A stretch of DNA of 64,000 nt from Sympetrum striolatum (GCA_947579665.1 OX388349.1:22724459-22788458), one strand, 5' to 3'; shown: positions 9,815 to 22,020, counted from the first letter of the stretch. Made by a program: numbers and translations. The notes: generated by a model not told the origin, from the sequence alone.

Positions 9815-10410
9815 ATTAATTAAGAAAAATAAGTAGGCTCTTACATTCCCCTAATCTATTTTTCTTATTATGCACGCTTAATCTTCAAGTCTATCACTAT
9901 TTATTTTAGTTTGGAAATGAGTTTTACGTATATCACTACTTTGAAATCTGAATTTTGCTTCGTTGGATGTTTTCTTATGTGAATACTTGTAGGAAAGCAA
10001 AAGCCTCTGGTATAGATTGAGGGATTCCTGTATAGCTCCTGTCATCTTTTCTGGTGACATCCATTAGGTTTTTATCCATAGAAAAGTAATTATACTCGCT
10101 TATTAAGAAAACATAGGTTTTTACATTTTTCAGGATCTATTTTGGTATTGACGCACATTTCTGTACAATTCATTATCATATAATATATCATTCATGGTTC
10201 ATTTTCCATGAACTATTTTGGTAATGACGCACTTGTAATCATCTAAGATATCATTATTAATTTTAATTTGGCATTAAGTATTACGAATATCAGTACTTCA
10301 AAATCTTAATTTCGCCCCGTTGGATGTTTTCTAATGTAAATACTCGTAGGAAAACACAAGAGAATACCTGTATAGCTACTGTTATTATTTCTGGTGTTAC
10401 GTTGTTCACT
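9815..10410 (+). repeat. Diverged direct tandem duplication (~357 bp period)
   Basis: CGTTGGATGTTTT occurs at 9961 and 10318 and CCTGTATAGCT at 10028 and 10369, with many matching words between, showing two diverged copies. The second copy contains a smaller repeat: CTATTTTGGTA(T/A)TGACGCAC at 10137 and 10213. No coding potential. Age is considerable, judged by the many differences. Confidence 0.75.
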
Positions 10411-10524
10411 TTCACGACTAAAACTACCCTTTAAATTAATAATTAGGGAGATTATTCAACTTTTGATCGTGACACCCCTGTAATCGCATAATTTTTGTTA
10501 TGCGTTAACTCGAATTTCGTCTTG

Positions 10525-10960
10525 TAGCGGTTTAGCGTCCGCTTCCTCCCTCATATATTCCTACGGACTGAGGTACATCACGGAGCTTTCCACTGTTGAT
10601 AAATGGGACCAGAAAAGAGTCCTCGAAAGAAGGGGAATGAAAGACTAAAATGGTTTTGTTTGGGGAGAGATTTGTCAAAGGATGCAAATTGATGCGGAGA
10701 CACGAGATTAATGGGTCTCGGCGAAGAATTGGTCGGCGCGCTTTTTTCCGCAGATCGCTGGAGAGAAATCGCACAAGGACAAGGAGAGAAGACGTGATGA
10801 TAAGGGCCCGTTAGAAAGGACGGTAGGGGTGTCGTGAGAGCAAAGCCTTACAAATGGAGGGCTACGGTTTCGGTGCTTCTCACTTTTCTGTTCCGGGTTC
10901 GAATCCCTGCAACAGCGAGGTTTTGTTTCCCCAATCAGGTGACCCGTGATACGCTCCCCC
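10525..10960 (+). mobile_element. tRNA-derived SINE-like sequence
   Basis: GGTTCGAATCC at 10896-10906 is a perfect B box inside a T-arm-like context, followed by a GGTGACCCGTG-type body at about 10938. A possible A box (TAGCGGTTTAGCG) lies at 10525, far upstream at about 370 bp, so either the element is interrupted or the true A box is decayed. This is not a functional tRNA gene, because no clover-leaf can be drawn. It differs from the SINE pair at 17311 and 41163. Confidence 0.5.
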
Positions 10961-11329
10961 TAGGTTTTGAGTTTAGGGGCGGATGGTATAGGATTATCAG
11001 TGTTTTTCAGTATTTTGACAGTTTGGTAGATTTAATTTTAGTAGAAAATCTGCTGTTAAAGGTTTAGAGCGTTCTTTGACACTGTTGTGTCGTGTTAAGC
11101 TTCTTCTATGTTATGGATTCTACAGGATCCACAATTTAGTAAAGAAGGAAGATGTTTCAGTAGTTATGATCAATTTCTAATCATTAGTAATTTAAATAAA
11201 ATTTATATGACCAAGAGTAACTTCGTGAAACAACACACATATTGAAATAATTGATAGAATTACAATGAATTCTTTCTTTCTAAAATTGTAATTTATATAA
11301 TTTTGTATCATTATTATCATCGAGAAAAT
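10961..11329. other. AT-rich sequence, no gene seen
   Basis: Nothing recognised. Confidence 0.4.
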
Positions 11330-11430
11330 TTTTCATGAGCAGATTACCTTGGTAGGTGGCATTATACATCTCTGAAAATAATTACGAATAAACTTTATAG
11401 ACATTATCGTTAAATACAACTATAACATGG
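11330..11430 (-). mobile_element. LINE-like 3' end fragment
   Basis: On minus, AGAGATGTATAATGCC and the AGGTAATCT context match the fragment at 20680-20760 (AGAGATGTGTACTGCCC, then GGTTAATCT). Same dispersed family, shorter and more decayed. Confidence 0.4.
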
Positions 11431-12249
11431 GTTAGGGGATAGTTTTCTGCCAAGAAACGATCTTAGTAGGGAGCAAAAACCCTCAAAGGAAGATTCTTAA
11501 AATTCCATGTTTTTTTAAAAATATATCTGTATTATATGATAAACATATGTAGATACAAACACTATGTAAACGAATCGCTGATTAAAAATTCTATCGTAAT
11601 GCTATAATATATGTAATAAAATCCGAAAATATAAAATGTCTTCGTAGATAGTTATATGCTTGGGTATTTGGAGATGTCAATACCGAATGGAAATATCTTT
11701 TCGTCTCTATTTTGCCCAAAATATGTATGTTATTCATCTATTAAAAATTTAATCAAGTACTACTGAATCAATTTTATCGAAGATCTCTACATTGAAGACA
11801 TTAAAATTCATTGATGGTTTGTGTTAAAATTAACAAAGTCAAACTATTAAGTATTTACAAACAATAATATACAAATGTGAAAAATAAGTGTTACTTTTCC
11901 TGTGCTAAGTTACCTCCATTTCTATCATTCAATAATATTTCGTTAAAAAATGTATAAGCTCGTAAATAATATATATCCATTATACCCATCCATCCAAATG
12001 TTTATATTTGTGTTATGGTAAATTTATCCTAGCTGTCCCTTTTAAAATAAATGACTTAATATGTAACCCACAAAATTCATTAACATTCGCACATATACCA
12101 CGAAGATAAGAAATTAAGCTTGGAGTAAATGATAAAATTTTATTGATTATTCTGTTCACTCTTCTGTGCAGAAATGTAGCCGAGGAAGTTTTGCTTCCAC
12201 TCGTACAGTTCTCCGATCGGAATTGACTATTGATTAATTCCACACGAAC
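11431..12249. other. AT-rich sequence, no gene seen
   Basis: Long AT-rich stretch without recognisable domain. At 11690-11735 a weak match to the LINE tails at 13160 and 37255 (GTCTCTATTTTGCCCAAAATA) suggests an old tail. Confidence 0.35.
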
Positions 12250-12760
12250 TAGGAATTAGAAACACTCTACTGGTACGCAGTTTTCATTTCGAGGGGATTA
12301 ATCCACCGCGTCGAAATTTTCTTCCTCGACAACCTTCGCCGTTGAAACTACACCACTCTACTGTGTACTCTCTCAATTTCTAATTAATCATTCTTTTTCC
12401 GCCGCTGACCTCTTTTTTCACGGTTACGAATTCCTCATCAGTCCCCGCGATAGGTCGTTCAAGGCCTTCGGAGAGGAATTCTCCATTTTGTTTATTTTCC
12501 TCGCTCTACTCCTTTATGAGCAGCGGGATTATCAAGGAGCTTGTTCATAATTCTATTTGGGAAGGAGGATGCTCGACGTTAGTGTTCTCTCTCCGAGTGG
12601 ACTCTTCCAGCTAATCTTAGTGCTCGCGACAGATTAAAAAACAATATTTTTCCGCTCTCCTGGCAATTATTCAAAGTCAATAAGTCCCTCGGAAAATGAC
12701 TTTCTCCGTCTTCTCGAAACTTCATCGGAAGGATGTTTATGTACCTCTAAAACCTTTTAA
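12250..12760. other. GC-richer unique block
   Basis: A moderately GC-rich block without long open frames, repeats or known domains. It could be conserved non-coding sequence. Confidence 0.25.
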
Positions 12761-12829
12761 ATAAAAGGATTCTTTTACTTTACGTGTTTTATGCTGTGAC
12801 TGAACATAACCCTATATGACAAAATCTTA

Positions 12830-12867
12830 CATTGAGAAAACCGCACATTGAGAAAACCGCACATTGA
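12830..12867 (+). repeat. 16-bp tandem repeat
   Basis: CATTGAGAAAACCGCA is repeated exactly at 12830 and 12846, and a partial third copy follows. Confidence 0.9.
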
Positions 12868-13159
12868 TAGGTCACAGATCTAAATGCACACATAAACAAA
12901 TACCCACAAAAAATATGCACATCGCCAACTGTAATACATGACAATACCAATTAAGAAATAAACGATATTGTTACTGAATCGAGTATTATTCATGCAATTG
13001 TATACATATCGTTTATAACTATCATTAAAGTAGAATGTATTCCACCAGGCATTATAAATCTCACCGCTATTCTTATGTATTACTCTTAATGCTAATGCCT
13101 ATATACAGATCAGATAAATGTAGCAAATCTTTTTATGTCACCGCCTATAAATACTCACG
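12868..13159. other. AT-rich sequence, no gene seen
   Basis: Nothing recognised. Confidence 0.35.
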
Positions 13160-13280
13160 CCTTTCTACTTCTAATTTTATAATTAAATACGATGGGTTAG
13201 ATGGAAGTAGAGACTTTTTAGTCTCAATCTCGCCCAAATAAAGACGATTTGTTATTATTATAATAAATACTGGAACACAC
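13160..13280 (+). mobile_element. LINE-like 3' end
   Basis: A GATGGAAGTAGAGACT...AGTCTC hairpin followed by CGCCCAAATAAAG and a short ATT-repeat tail. The order matches the fragment at 37255-37335 (GGAAGATGGGACT...AGTCC, then CGCCTAATAAAGG). AATAAAG could be the retrotransposon poly(A) signal. Confidence 0.5.
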
Positions 13281-13680
13281 TCCCTCCTAAACTTAGAAAT
13301 TCATTTTAAAATAGAATAGACCTACCCCACCATCATCGAAGAAGCGCCTCAATAAACTTTTCCTTTTTGAACAGATTTGCACCGAGAGCAACACCCACTA
13401 ATATGTTTTAGTTGCTCTTATGTCTTTGTGTATAATTCTTTTTGAACACCTTTAGTAATAATAATAATATATTTTTAGTCAAAAAAATACGAAGTATGTA
13501 CAGCCAATTGTCTCAATTGAATTGCAATTAATTAAAACTACTCATAAGTCAATCACTAAATACAGTAAAAATCATACATCGTATTACAATAGTCACATAT
13601 AAATTTCATAACCATTCATTATTTACTTTTATATGCGAATATTTCTCCCCCTTCGATGTTTGCATATATAATCCTATTTT
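13281..13680. other. AT-rich sequence, no gene seen
   Basis: Nothing recognised apart from an ATA-rich run near 13455. Confidence 0.35.
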
Positions 13681-13815
13681 CTAATATTAGTAATTTGATG
13701 TAATTCTTCCATTTGTGAAATATATTTGCTTAATTTTGTATTTTAATTTTTGTACTTTTAATATGTGTACAGGTTTAATGGAAGATGGACTCATTTCTCT
13801 ATTCTCTATGCATCA
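13680..13815 (+). mobile_element. LINE-like 3' tail (third copy)
   Basis: A T-rich stretch leading to TTAATGGAAGATGGACTCATT, resembling the start of the conserved tails at 13160 and 37255. The end is decayed. Confidence 0.35.
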
Positions 13816-13873
13816 CAATATTATTGTTCTCGTTTTTGCCATTAAGCGCTTAGGTTAGGGTAGTAGTTTTGTC

Positions 13874-13985
13874 AGCATGTAGTTTTATCACTGTGAGGTT
13901 TTTCTCAATGTGGGCTTATATCACCATGGGTTTTTATCCCTATGGGCATATACGTTCGTGGGCTTTTTTCGTGTGGGGTTATGTA
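13874..13985 (+). repeat. Degenerate 16-bp minisatellite, seven units
   Basis: Seven consecutive 16-base units can be laid out, each around TGTGGGYTTTTAT: starts at 13874, 13890, 13906, 13922, 13938, 13954 and 13970. They keep exact 16-base phase without gaps despite many substitutions. A 112-codon open frame (13869-14207) covers the array, but the unit is not a multiple of three, so the protein does not repeat; I do not call it a gene. Confidence 0.65.
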
Positions 13986-15350
13986 ATAGAACCGTTTTAC
14001 TCGGTTGGAAATACTCCGGAGAGAGCGATGCTCGGGTTGTATGAAGCATCGTTTCGATCGATGTACTGGCTTGAGGATTTTTATCTCCCATATTTTATAG
14101 CGTATGATTTCGCTTTCCCGCTCTTGGAAGCGTTTCCGTGTGACGAAGTGACTGGAGCTAGCGAGCTGACATTTTCAGGATATTTTTTTAATAGCTGGCA
14201 GCGATAGAGGACCATATTGATTTTGGCTGTTCTAGGAGATCCGAGTTCTAATCTGAGGGGCGTTATTCACTCTTCATTAGATTTACCGCGTTATTTTTAC
14301 ATCACTTACGGTGGTTGAACGACCCCATAACTTAAATCCCCAGGATTCTTGGAATCGAATCCTATGTGACCGGTACCTGATATGATCCCGAAAAATATCG
14401 TTATTCCAGGAAAAATGTTTTATTCTGACCACTGCGTATGCTTGAGTACCTGCATTAGTTTGGCAGTTTATTTTTTTGCTCGACTTTGTAAAGAAGCGAC
14501 ATTTTTACTGCAGTCGTTTCTTCAACTTAGTTCCACATTTAATCTCATAGTTATGTATAAATTTTCTTGAGGTATATGTTTAAAATTTTGCGGCTGTGAA
14601 CCAACAACATAGATTATCTTATAGTATCTAAACAAAAAAAATAAGATCCTCTTATTATGATTTATATTTCAATACAGTTTATTGGATTTTTTAATATCTC
14701 CTCTTTAAATCAATTTAATTTATTAATTATTTCATTCATTTATAATTCCCTCCTTGAGTCTACTAGTATGTATTCTATTATTGGCTGAGTATTTTTTAAG
14801 GCGGCTTACTAGAAAAATCATCTAAATCTATATTGTTTCAATTCCACTTCATGTAATGTTTGTTTCTATATCTCTCTCGCATTTATGTTTGATGTTAGTT
14901 TAAAAATAAATAACCACCAACTGGGATTATATTGACGTATTATTGATAGAATAAGAGAATAAGTAACATTCTTTTATCTGGCCGTAGTTTAAACAAGACA
15001 AAATCATTCTTTATACAATGGAAATCATGTGACTATGATAGGTTATAAGTATTTGTTATATGTATGTTCCACAAAGTGACGGCTACTACCATTGATTTTA
15101 TTTGTTATAAATTTAATTTTATATCGCTCATAATTTCAGAAACATTCACAATAAGTAAGTTCAGTGATTTGATTTAGTTTAGTAATTGTTTTTATTTTGA
15201 TCGTAATTGATAATTTTAAAGATTTCATCATACATTCCTTTTTCAATTCCCTTCCTCTGATTAATATATGACTCGGTTTAATTGAAAATTTTAATAGAAA
15301 ACTTCTCAAACGGATCAAGTTCAGGTTTGTTATTAATTTAGTCTCACGTG
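13986..15350. other. Mixed then AT-rich sequence, no gene seen
   Basis: Positions 13990-14380 are GC-richer and include a short inverted repeat at 14341-14362 (AGGATTC...GAATCCT). From 14380 the sequence is AT-rich without recognisable features. Confidence 0.35.
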
Positions 15351-15359
15351 AGGTTAATC

Positions 15360-15396
15360 AATCGCGTAATTCGTAAAACCCATTAATCGCGTAATT
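15360..15396 (+). promoter_or_regulatory. Paired AATCGCGTAATT motif
   Basis: AATCGCGTAATT occurs exactly twice, at 15360-15371 and 15385-15396, 25 bp apart (about two and a half helix turns), just left of a CpG-rich island. Related AATCGCGCG words lie in the block at 6020-6095. No factor is assigned. Confidence 0.4.
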
Positions 15397-15429
15397 TATT
15401 TCACGGCCCATCACAAATAAACGCGATAT

Positions 15430-16250
15430 TTGTATACATTCATCCCCTCTCAGTTGTTATACCGGTACCGTCACATTCAAAAGGGAGATAACAAATTACG
15501 GAGGCGATATTCATCCGCTTCCTTCCTCGTAACAACTCCATTCGGACTCAATGGCGATTCCATAACCCGTTCCAATTGTGTGCGTGGGCGTTCCCCTCAT
15601 TCTTCACCCTCTCGGAGTATAGATCCTCATCCAACTGATCTCCCGCTCATCATTAGTAACATAAAACCCCCTTTTTCCTCCAAGTGGCCTCTCTGCCGTC
15701 CCTCGGATCAATGTACGTACTCCCACTCTCCCCTCACACTGCGCAGCTTAGTGCAGATGGAAACTTCTCTCTCCCGCTCCAGACGGGCTTTACTCCCCGC
15801 GGACGAAATTTTAAGAACGCTGAAAATCAGGGGTAGGACTCATTTGCCGCTCTCCCGATGCTCTTTTTTCCCTCATATTATAAATTGTCTCGCGGATCGC
15901 TCCGCCGTTATGCGGTTTCGTCGCTCCAAGTCGGAGAAGTGGGTCACCGCCCGAACGGGGTTTTCCCGGCGAGCGCTCGCTGGAAGTCGGTCACCTATCG
16001 CGACTTAAAACGTCGGAGGAAGCGGTTTCTCGGTCTTCTTTTGTCGCTTACTTTCCCGCTCGATCTATCGGCTTTTGTTTTTGCTCCCGTGTGTGTGACG
16101 CACGCGCTCGTTTTATGTTCTAGTTACACCGCTAGGGCGATTGATGAGGAATTGGTGTTTATGTTACCGCGCCGTTTTCCGGATCGGTGGTTTCTTTGAG
16201 GTGTGTCCCGTGCGATATCACCGTGTGCCGCATTATTATTAAGATTTGGA
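15430..16250. promoter_or_regulatory. CpG-rich island, possible promoter
   Basis: CpG-rich sequence in AT-rich surroundings, particularly 15760-16200. A TATA-like TTATAAATT lies at about 15879. Two overlapping plus frames are open (15430-16008, 192 codons; 15858-16199, 113 codons). They are rich in Arg, Ser and Leu and match no family I know. Promoter or first exon is possible but unproven. Confidence 0.3.
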
Positions 16251-17300
16251 AGATGAACTTATGCAGCTTAGTTTCCAACCGCACCTCGAAATGCGACTTG
16301 TGGGGTATTTTTACAGATTAATAAAGATTTACATGAGTTAGCGGTGTATATCATAAGACTGGGTCGACAATTTGGAAGTATTTCCCAAGATATGGATATC
16401 CTTAGATTGACATGTATGCGCTTCAGTTAGTTGTATTTATCATAGGAAGTATTACCAATTTAATAATGATGGCAGTGACCTTGACCTGATGGTATACCAT
16501 GATTAACTCTTTCAGACCAGCGTACAATATATTGGAAACCACTTTCAGCGCTTATTATCTATTATTCACGTTAATTAAATATTTATTTTTATGGTTTTGC
16601 TTCTTCTATTTTAATATTATGCCAATCTAGTATCAAAGGAGTATCATAATTACACTTTATTGCTTATCGATTAACGAAAACATCGGCTAGATTCAGCAAT
16701 AATTTATTTTCTCCTAGAAAAAAACCAGGTCTGAAAGGATTAAGTATGGTTTAGTATAAATAAATTTGTTTTTCCCTTTGCTATTAGTATTTGCAGTTTT
16801 ACGATTAAATTCACTCATGCATTTTAATGAATTGTTGAATATATCTATTCCATAATACGATACCCAAGTCCTTGCTACCTCAATGACTGGAATATTTTTC
16901 ATTTCATGGTGTAGGAGAGAGGAATATTTATCTTCCATTCACCAAAGTCTCAAAATTGTTCATAGCAGGGTGATTGTGATAGCTACCGAAGTATGAGTGA
17001 TGCCGTACTATGACATTAATGTTGGCCACACCTTATTGAATTCTCTTGAAATGTAACCTTCATGGGGTCATTGTGTTGCACTCACGTGGACTTAATCCAC
17101 TGTTTCCATTCTGGTTCAGTGATGAAAGTTAAGGCAAATTACCTCATTCCTCATACCTCTTGTGCATCTACTCCCCCTCAAAAGTTTTCGTTAGCTAATA
17201 ATGTTGGTGTGAGGTCAAACCGACCTCCAGCTTGAATGCTGTATAGATACTATTTCCGTTGCTATCTGGGTCACATTTAAACTCCGTACCCTAAGGATTA
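16251..17300. other. AT-rich sequence, no gene seen
   Basis: No domain or repeat family recognised. Positions 16930-17280 are slightly GC-richer. Confidence 0.4.
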
Positions 17301-17310
17301 AGGGGATCTC

Positions 17311-17440
17311 GAATAGCCAAGTGGGTACGTTAGGCTTTGGGGAAATCGGTCCCGGCTTCTATCCCCAGTGAAAGCCCATGTGCGAAATGACCTAAGCGGT
17401 CGGAGTACTGTTAAAAATAAAACTACCACCTAGGAATTTA
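17311..17440 (+). mobile_element. tRNA-derived SINE, family 1 copy A
   Basis: An A box (ATAGCCAAGTGGG) at 17313 and a decayed B box (CCGGCTTCTATCCCC) at 17352 are spaced as in a tRNA. The sequence aligns through head and body with the minus-strand copy at 41163-41285, including the TCGGAG(T/A)ACT(G/T)TTAAAAATA body end. The shared body beyond the tRNA part shows this is a SINE rather than a tRNA pseudogene. The B box of this copy has lost the GGTTCGA core, so it is unlikely to be transcribed. Confidence 0.75.
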
Positions 17441-19439
17441 GTAAATTTGATAGTTTGGACAGTGCGTTCTAAGAAATCAAAACAAGCAGTCTCTTCCATC
17501 GTTCAAATAAAACTTCATTCTGTAGTAGCAAGATTCATTAATTTATTCTACTCATATTTTAATATAAGATATAATTCCGGCTGAAGATATCAGAAGAAGA
17601 TTTGACCTCTTCGCGAAATTTCAATTAAGAGGATTAGTTCCTTGGTGGATAAATGCTGAGATGCAGTGTCACAGGCAAAGCCTGATCAGCTGATAAAGAA
17701 GTTCGCAGAAATCGATAGATAGAATTATAAATCTCCCAGTACGTCGTCTGTTTTCTGAGGCTTTTTTTTCGTGGTAAGATGAATCACTTTTCAAAATTTA
17801 CTGAGATTTATACCGCTAGGGTAAATGAGTCGCTGTCATTATCAGGTTGTCTGTTAGATATATTACTCGCACAAACCTAAATGCTCTGCGAAGGGTTGGC
17901 TCGAAAGCCTTTTTTATTCAGTGTCTAACTTTCAACGAAGAATATTATTTCTGGGTCATTTTAAACTTAAGAATGTAACTTTTTCAGTCAAAATAAGCTG
18001 ATTTATGAAGATTAGATTATAATAAAAACTTTTCGTAGACCTAATGGAACACTACGAAGGTAATTCAGTTCAAACCATAATTTTATAGACTGTACAAAAT
18101 CTAAAGAGAACCACGTTTTGCTTTATTCTGCTAGGGCTCAAGTTTACCTATGTTGGCTTTGAGTAAAAATATTTTTCCATTAATGCAAAATTAGGGATTA
18201 TATGTTGCGTTCTTACACAAGGAATTATTATTTACGAAATTATATATTAAAGTTTACATTAGCTGGTACTGAGTGGAAATGATTTTTCCTTATTGAGAAA
18301 TTTGGAATTTTTCATTTTGTTTTTACATCTGATATTAGGTCTTCTTTATTTTATCGGAGGTGAGTTTTGCTAGGCTTTAGTAAAATTCCCGGTCGGTTCT
18401 TACTCGACTCTCTACAGTTCAGAATCAAGGCTTGTCTAATTCGAATACTACCTGCTTTCCTCTTTTTGGCTGCCTCATCTACAGGAAAGAAGCTCCTAAT
18501 TTACATATAGATGGGCTCTTCTGTAATGGTAATTTTCTCAAGAATTTTTACTCAGAAGAGTGGAATTGCTTTCAACCAATTCGAATTTGATGAAAGCAAT
18601 TCCAAAATTCAAAAGTTTTGATAGATATTTCCAGTAAGTCGAAAATAGTGCTAACGCCATCCCGTATATCGTCTTTTATTTTTGGTATTTTTTCGATTAA
18701 TTAAAATTTAGTATTTTCATGTATTGCTGGGAAAGATGCGTCAAAATATTGCGCTGTATTCTCATGATTCTTCTTTTTTATCTAACAAAAGACATACCTT
18801 TAAAATATTTTACTTCATTTGATATAATTAATCACTTCTGGCGAGAAATGGTGGAACTTACCCATAATCTGTTTGAAGAAAATTTAAGAACGTCCAAAAA
18901 ATATTTAATTTAAAAAATACGACCGATTAGGAGTATTCTAACTCATCGTCCATTTGATAAATGATTATTATGAAACATATTTGTTTGACCCATTCAGACC
19001 TGAATTTTTTCTATGAAGAAAAAATTATTTTTGAATTTATTTGTTGTTTCCGTTATTTAATAAGCAATGTAATCTAATTGTGAGACTCTTTTGTCACAGA
19101 ATTAACATAATATTAAAATAAAATATGCAAAACCTTAATAATAAATATTTAATGAATATAAAAATGTAGAACAAGCGCTGGAAATTGTGTCCAATATATT
19201 GTACGCAGAGTCTGAAAGGGTTAATAATAACGCAAATTATAGATAGATATTTGTAATATATAATTGATATAAATATATAAATATACATGATAATTTTTTT
19301 CTTTGGTTAAGAAGTTATGATCTATTTAAATAAGGTCCTATAAACTTCTTTACCCAGTAAAATTTCGTAGTTACACTCTAGCAAATCCCGAAATATTAAG
19401 TAATGCTCGATTCCTATAATTTCTTTGCGGGACATCCAA
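17441..19439. other. AT-rich sequence, no gene seen
   Basis: Only chance-like open frames. A 64-codon plus frame (18719-18913) has a DIPLKYFTSF stretch faintly like the start of piggyBac-type transposases, too weak to call. Confidence 0.35.
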
Positions 19440-20450
19440 AGTTAGCATAACTTCGCACTTCCTCCACATCAGACCAAACGAGAAATTTCGGTTCGAAAAG
19501 AAATCTCCTTCTCTCACCGAAACACAAACCACGGAGGCCACTCGGATTTTCTGAATAATTCTCTGGATTTCCGCTAGGCGGCGCTGTTTTCTACGTCGGA
19601 GGCGCTAAAAAGTACGGAAAAATTATTTATGAGCCCGTGTTAGCCAACTTCATATTTTATGTATAAGCCCATCGATTTTTCTCGGCCTTAAATTCGGCCG
19701 AGATATCCACAGAGGGAGGGATCCTCGGGAAGTGGCATTCTCGGGGAAATAATGAGGCTAGCAAACGTGTTTATTCCCTTCCATTGCTTTGCCGATAGTA
19801 GATCAGTCTCCTCTTACGCGACTTCTTCCCTTTAATGTCCTCACACCCCCCGGTGCGCCCAACCCCTTTTTCGCAACCCCTTCAGTCTTTGTAACCGTCT
19901 TCCAATCTCGCCGTCATTATGACATTAATCCAACCTTTTCAATCCTCTTTTTCCCCTTCTTTTCCGACTCATTCCGCTCTCCTGCTCTTCTAACCTCTTT
20001 CTCTCTTTCTGTCTCTCTCTCTCTCTCGTTTCCCGCTTTTCCTTTGTCTCTCTCCTCCCTCGCCTCTTAGGACTTCGATTAACTTCCTCCTCTTTCATAA
20101 ACCCCAGAGACTCTTCTCTTTCGGAATATCCCCGTGTTTTTTTTCTCTCTGCCCATCCTCTCCTCCGCTATTTTTACTGCCTTTTCATCGCCGATTTTAC
20201 TTTCTTTCGGTAACGGGTTTCTTTTCTTTAATTTCGTCAGAATGATTATCACTCCGAGCGGGATTATTTTTTCCGTGAGATCTCCTTTTTATATTCCGGG
20301 GGCCGATCTTGATCAACACGGCGTAATCCCTCTGTGAGGATTTTTGGTGATCTCGTAAGTAAATTAGACTTTTAGATTGCGAGGCGTTTTCCGTATTTCT
20401 ACGGGAGGGGACGTAATGATGGGGTGAACGTGCTTTTCTCGATTTTGTGT
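19440..20450. promoter_or_regulatory. GC-richer island with pyrimidine-rich core
   Basis: A unique, GC-richer block. Its core (19780-20200) is strongly C/T-rich on plus, with a short (CT)n run near 20015. A CTCF-like motif lies at 19571. Open frames on both strands (19789-20070 plus; 20197-20490 minus) are low-complexity Ser/Phe/Leu or basic products. A donor-like CGTAAGTA follows at 20356. Regulatory or first-exon sequence is possible. Confidence 0.25.
19571..19584 (+). promoter_or_regulatory. CTCF-like motif (weak)
   Basis: CCGCTAGGCGGCGC matches the CTCF core at about 12 of 14 positions. Confidence 0.2.
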
Positions 20451-20679
20451 GGTTGTATTCACCACAGGGCTGGAATAATGATAGCAACATTAAGATCTAC
20501 AAATTTTAATGCGTATACTACTCTGTATTTCTCAAACATAGAAACTTATTAAGACTCGATGTAAATGTCGACATAAGCAAAGAGATAGATTATTTAATAT
20601 TACTCTATATATTTTTTATTCTCAATTCTTTGCATTTTGATCAGTGTACTAGATTCAGCGAGATACAACGGTCAAGGGG

Positions 20680-20960
20680 ATGAAGTAAATAAATAGTAAA
20701 ATCTTTTCGGCATTCGCCCAGGGAGTGGAGATTAACCTCCCTTGGGCAGTACACATCTCTATAATAAGTCTTCTAACATACAATTAACTACGCGAAATAT
20801 ACAATCAATTGAAATAATTCATAGCACATACAATATTGTACATTGAAAATAGTATTATTTAACAGATTATAAAAGTAATTAAAAATATTTGATAAAATTT
20901 ATAGATTAATAAATTTTATACATTAATACATTCTATAGGTTCTATGTATTATAATAAAAT
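20680..20960 (-). mobile_element. LINE-like 3' end
   Basis: On minus, an AT-rich stretch leads to AGAGATGTGTACTGCCC, a hairpin region and CCCTGGGCGAATGCC, then a TTTATTTACTTC-type tail. Related fragments lie at 2385 and 11330, all in the same orientation. No coding part remains. Confidence 0.5.
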
Positions 20961-21589
20961 TTCTATACTGCTCAAACTTGATAAAATTATCAGTTTTCTT
21001 TAAAATGATAATGCCCTGATTTCATTGGCAATAGTAACAAAATTTCATAGTTGTTGTATTCTAAAATGTCTGTATTTTACAGTAAATTCAACGTACTTTT
21101 TGCTTGCAAAATGATGTTTCAATATAGATATTCCACTCATTTTGCATGTTCTGAATTAATGTGTCCGAATAAAAATACAAACGAGCAGCAGGAATCAATA
21201 CTAAATAAAACAATATATAAGTAAAATATTGGAAAATTCAATCACGAGTGAAGGATATAACAAATGTAACGTGAGCCACAGTAAACAAGCATTTAAAATG
21301 GCGTGGTTTAGCTTCATAATAATTTTATCTCTACGTTGACAATATCGATGATTAATTCGCCCGTCGATTTGAGATATTTATAATACAGGTCGTAAATTAA
21401 ACTTCCATTAACCAAAATAGCACAATTTCCGTTATTGATCGATACTTTTTGGGTTCTAGAACAAGTTTCATAAAATGATTTTGCTGCTTCCCTACTCCAT
21501 CAAGTTATCGATGATGAGATTCATTTCATTTAATATTCCGTTTGACCTTATAACTTCAGGTACCACGACCGGCTCAAGTGGGTAATGGA
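20961..21589. other. AT-rich sequence, no gene seen
   Basis: Nothing recognised. Confidence 0.35.
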
Positions 21590-22020
21590 AACAGAATTAG
21601 TTCTGCGTATGATCAATGCGATTTCTATTCAGATCATAATTAGGAAAATCATAGAGGGCCTTATTGCTTGATTAACTCATTATGATCATTAAGCAAAATG
21701 ACGAAGGTAAATCCGGGTGAATCAATTGAAAAAAATTTTAGATCTATGTATCCATGTTAAGTTTGATATGGATAATTTGGATCGTGTTTGGGTATCCATC
21801 AATTAAATTATGAATATGGTTGATCATGCTTTTCTTATTATTATTTTCTTCTATTGGATATTAATGAATTGTATTAGTGAAGCTATAATTGCTCAGACGC
21901 TTATTATTCGAGAATGGAATATTATAATTATGGAAATAATAGAGTGCGTGATTGCTTGGTTTGCTCATGTTGATCAGTAAGCAAAATTGATGAACGAAAA
22001 ATTGAAGGAAAATCTGAAAT
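21590..22020 (+). repeat. Diverged direct repeat (~288 bp apart)
   Basis: The 70-base segments around 21635-21710 and 21920-21995 share TATAATTA/CATAATTA, ATTGCTTG, CTCAT, TGATCA and AAGCAAAAT in the same order (AAGCAAAAT at 21691 and 21979). A third related piece lies at 49515-49575. This suggests a dispersed repeat family, not identified. Confidence 0.6.

Noticed and set aside
14230..14362. Degenerate B box and short palindrome
   Set aside because: GAGTTCTAATCTGAGG departs from the B-box consensus at key bases and no A box or body is recognisable.
15430..16008. 192-codon open frame on plus
   Set aside because: CpG-rich sequence has few stop codons; the product has no recognisable domain and a second frame overlaps.
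17311..17440. tRNA gene
   Set aside because: A and B boxes are spaced like a tRNA but acceptor and anticodon stems do not form, and the homologous body at 41163 shows a SINE.
18719..18913. piggyBac-type transposase fragment
   Set aside because: Only a PLKYF-like word resembles the family; no DDE residues or terminal repeats.
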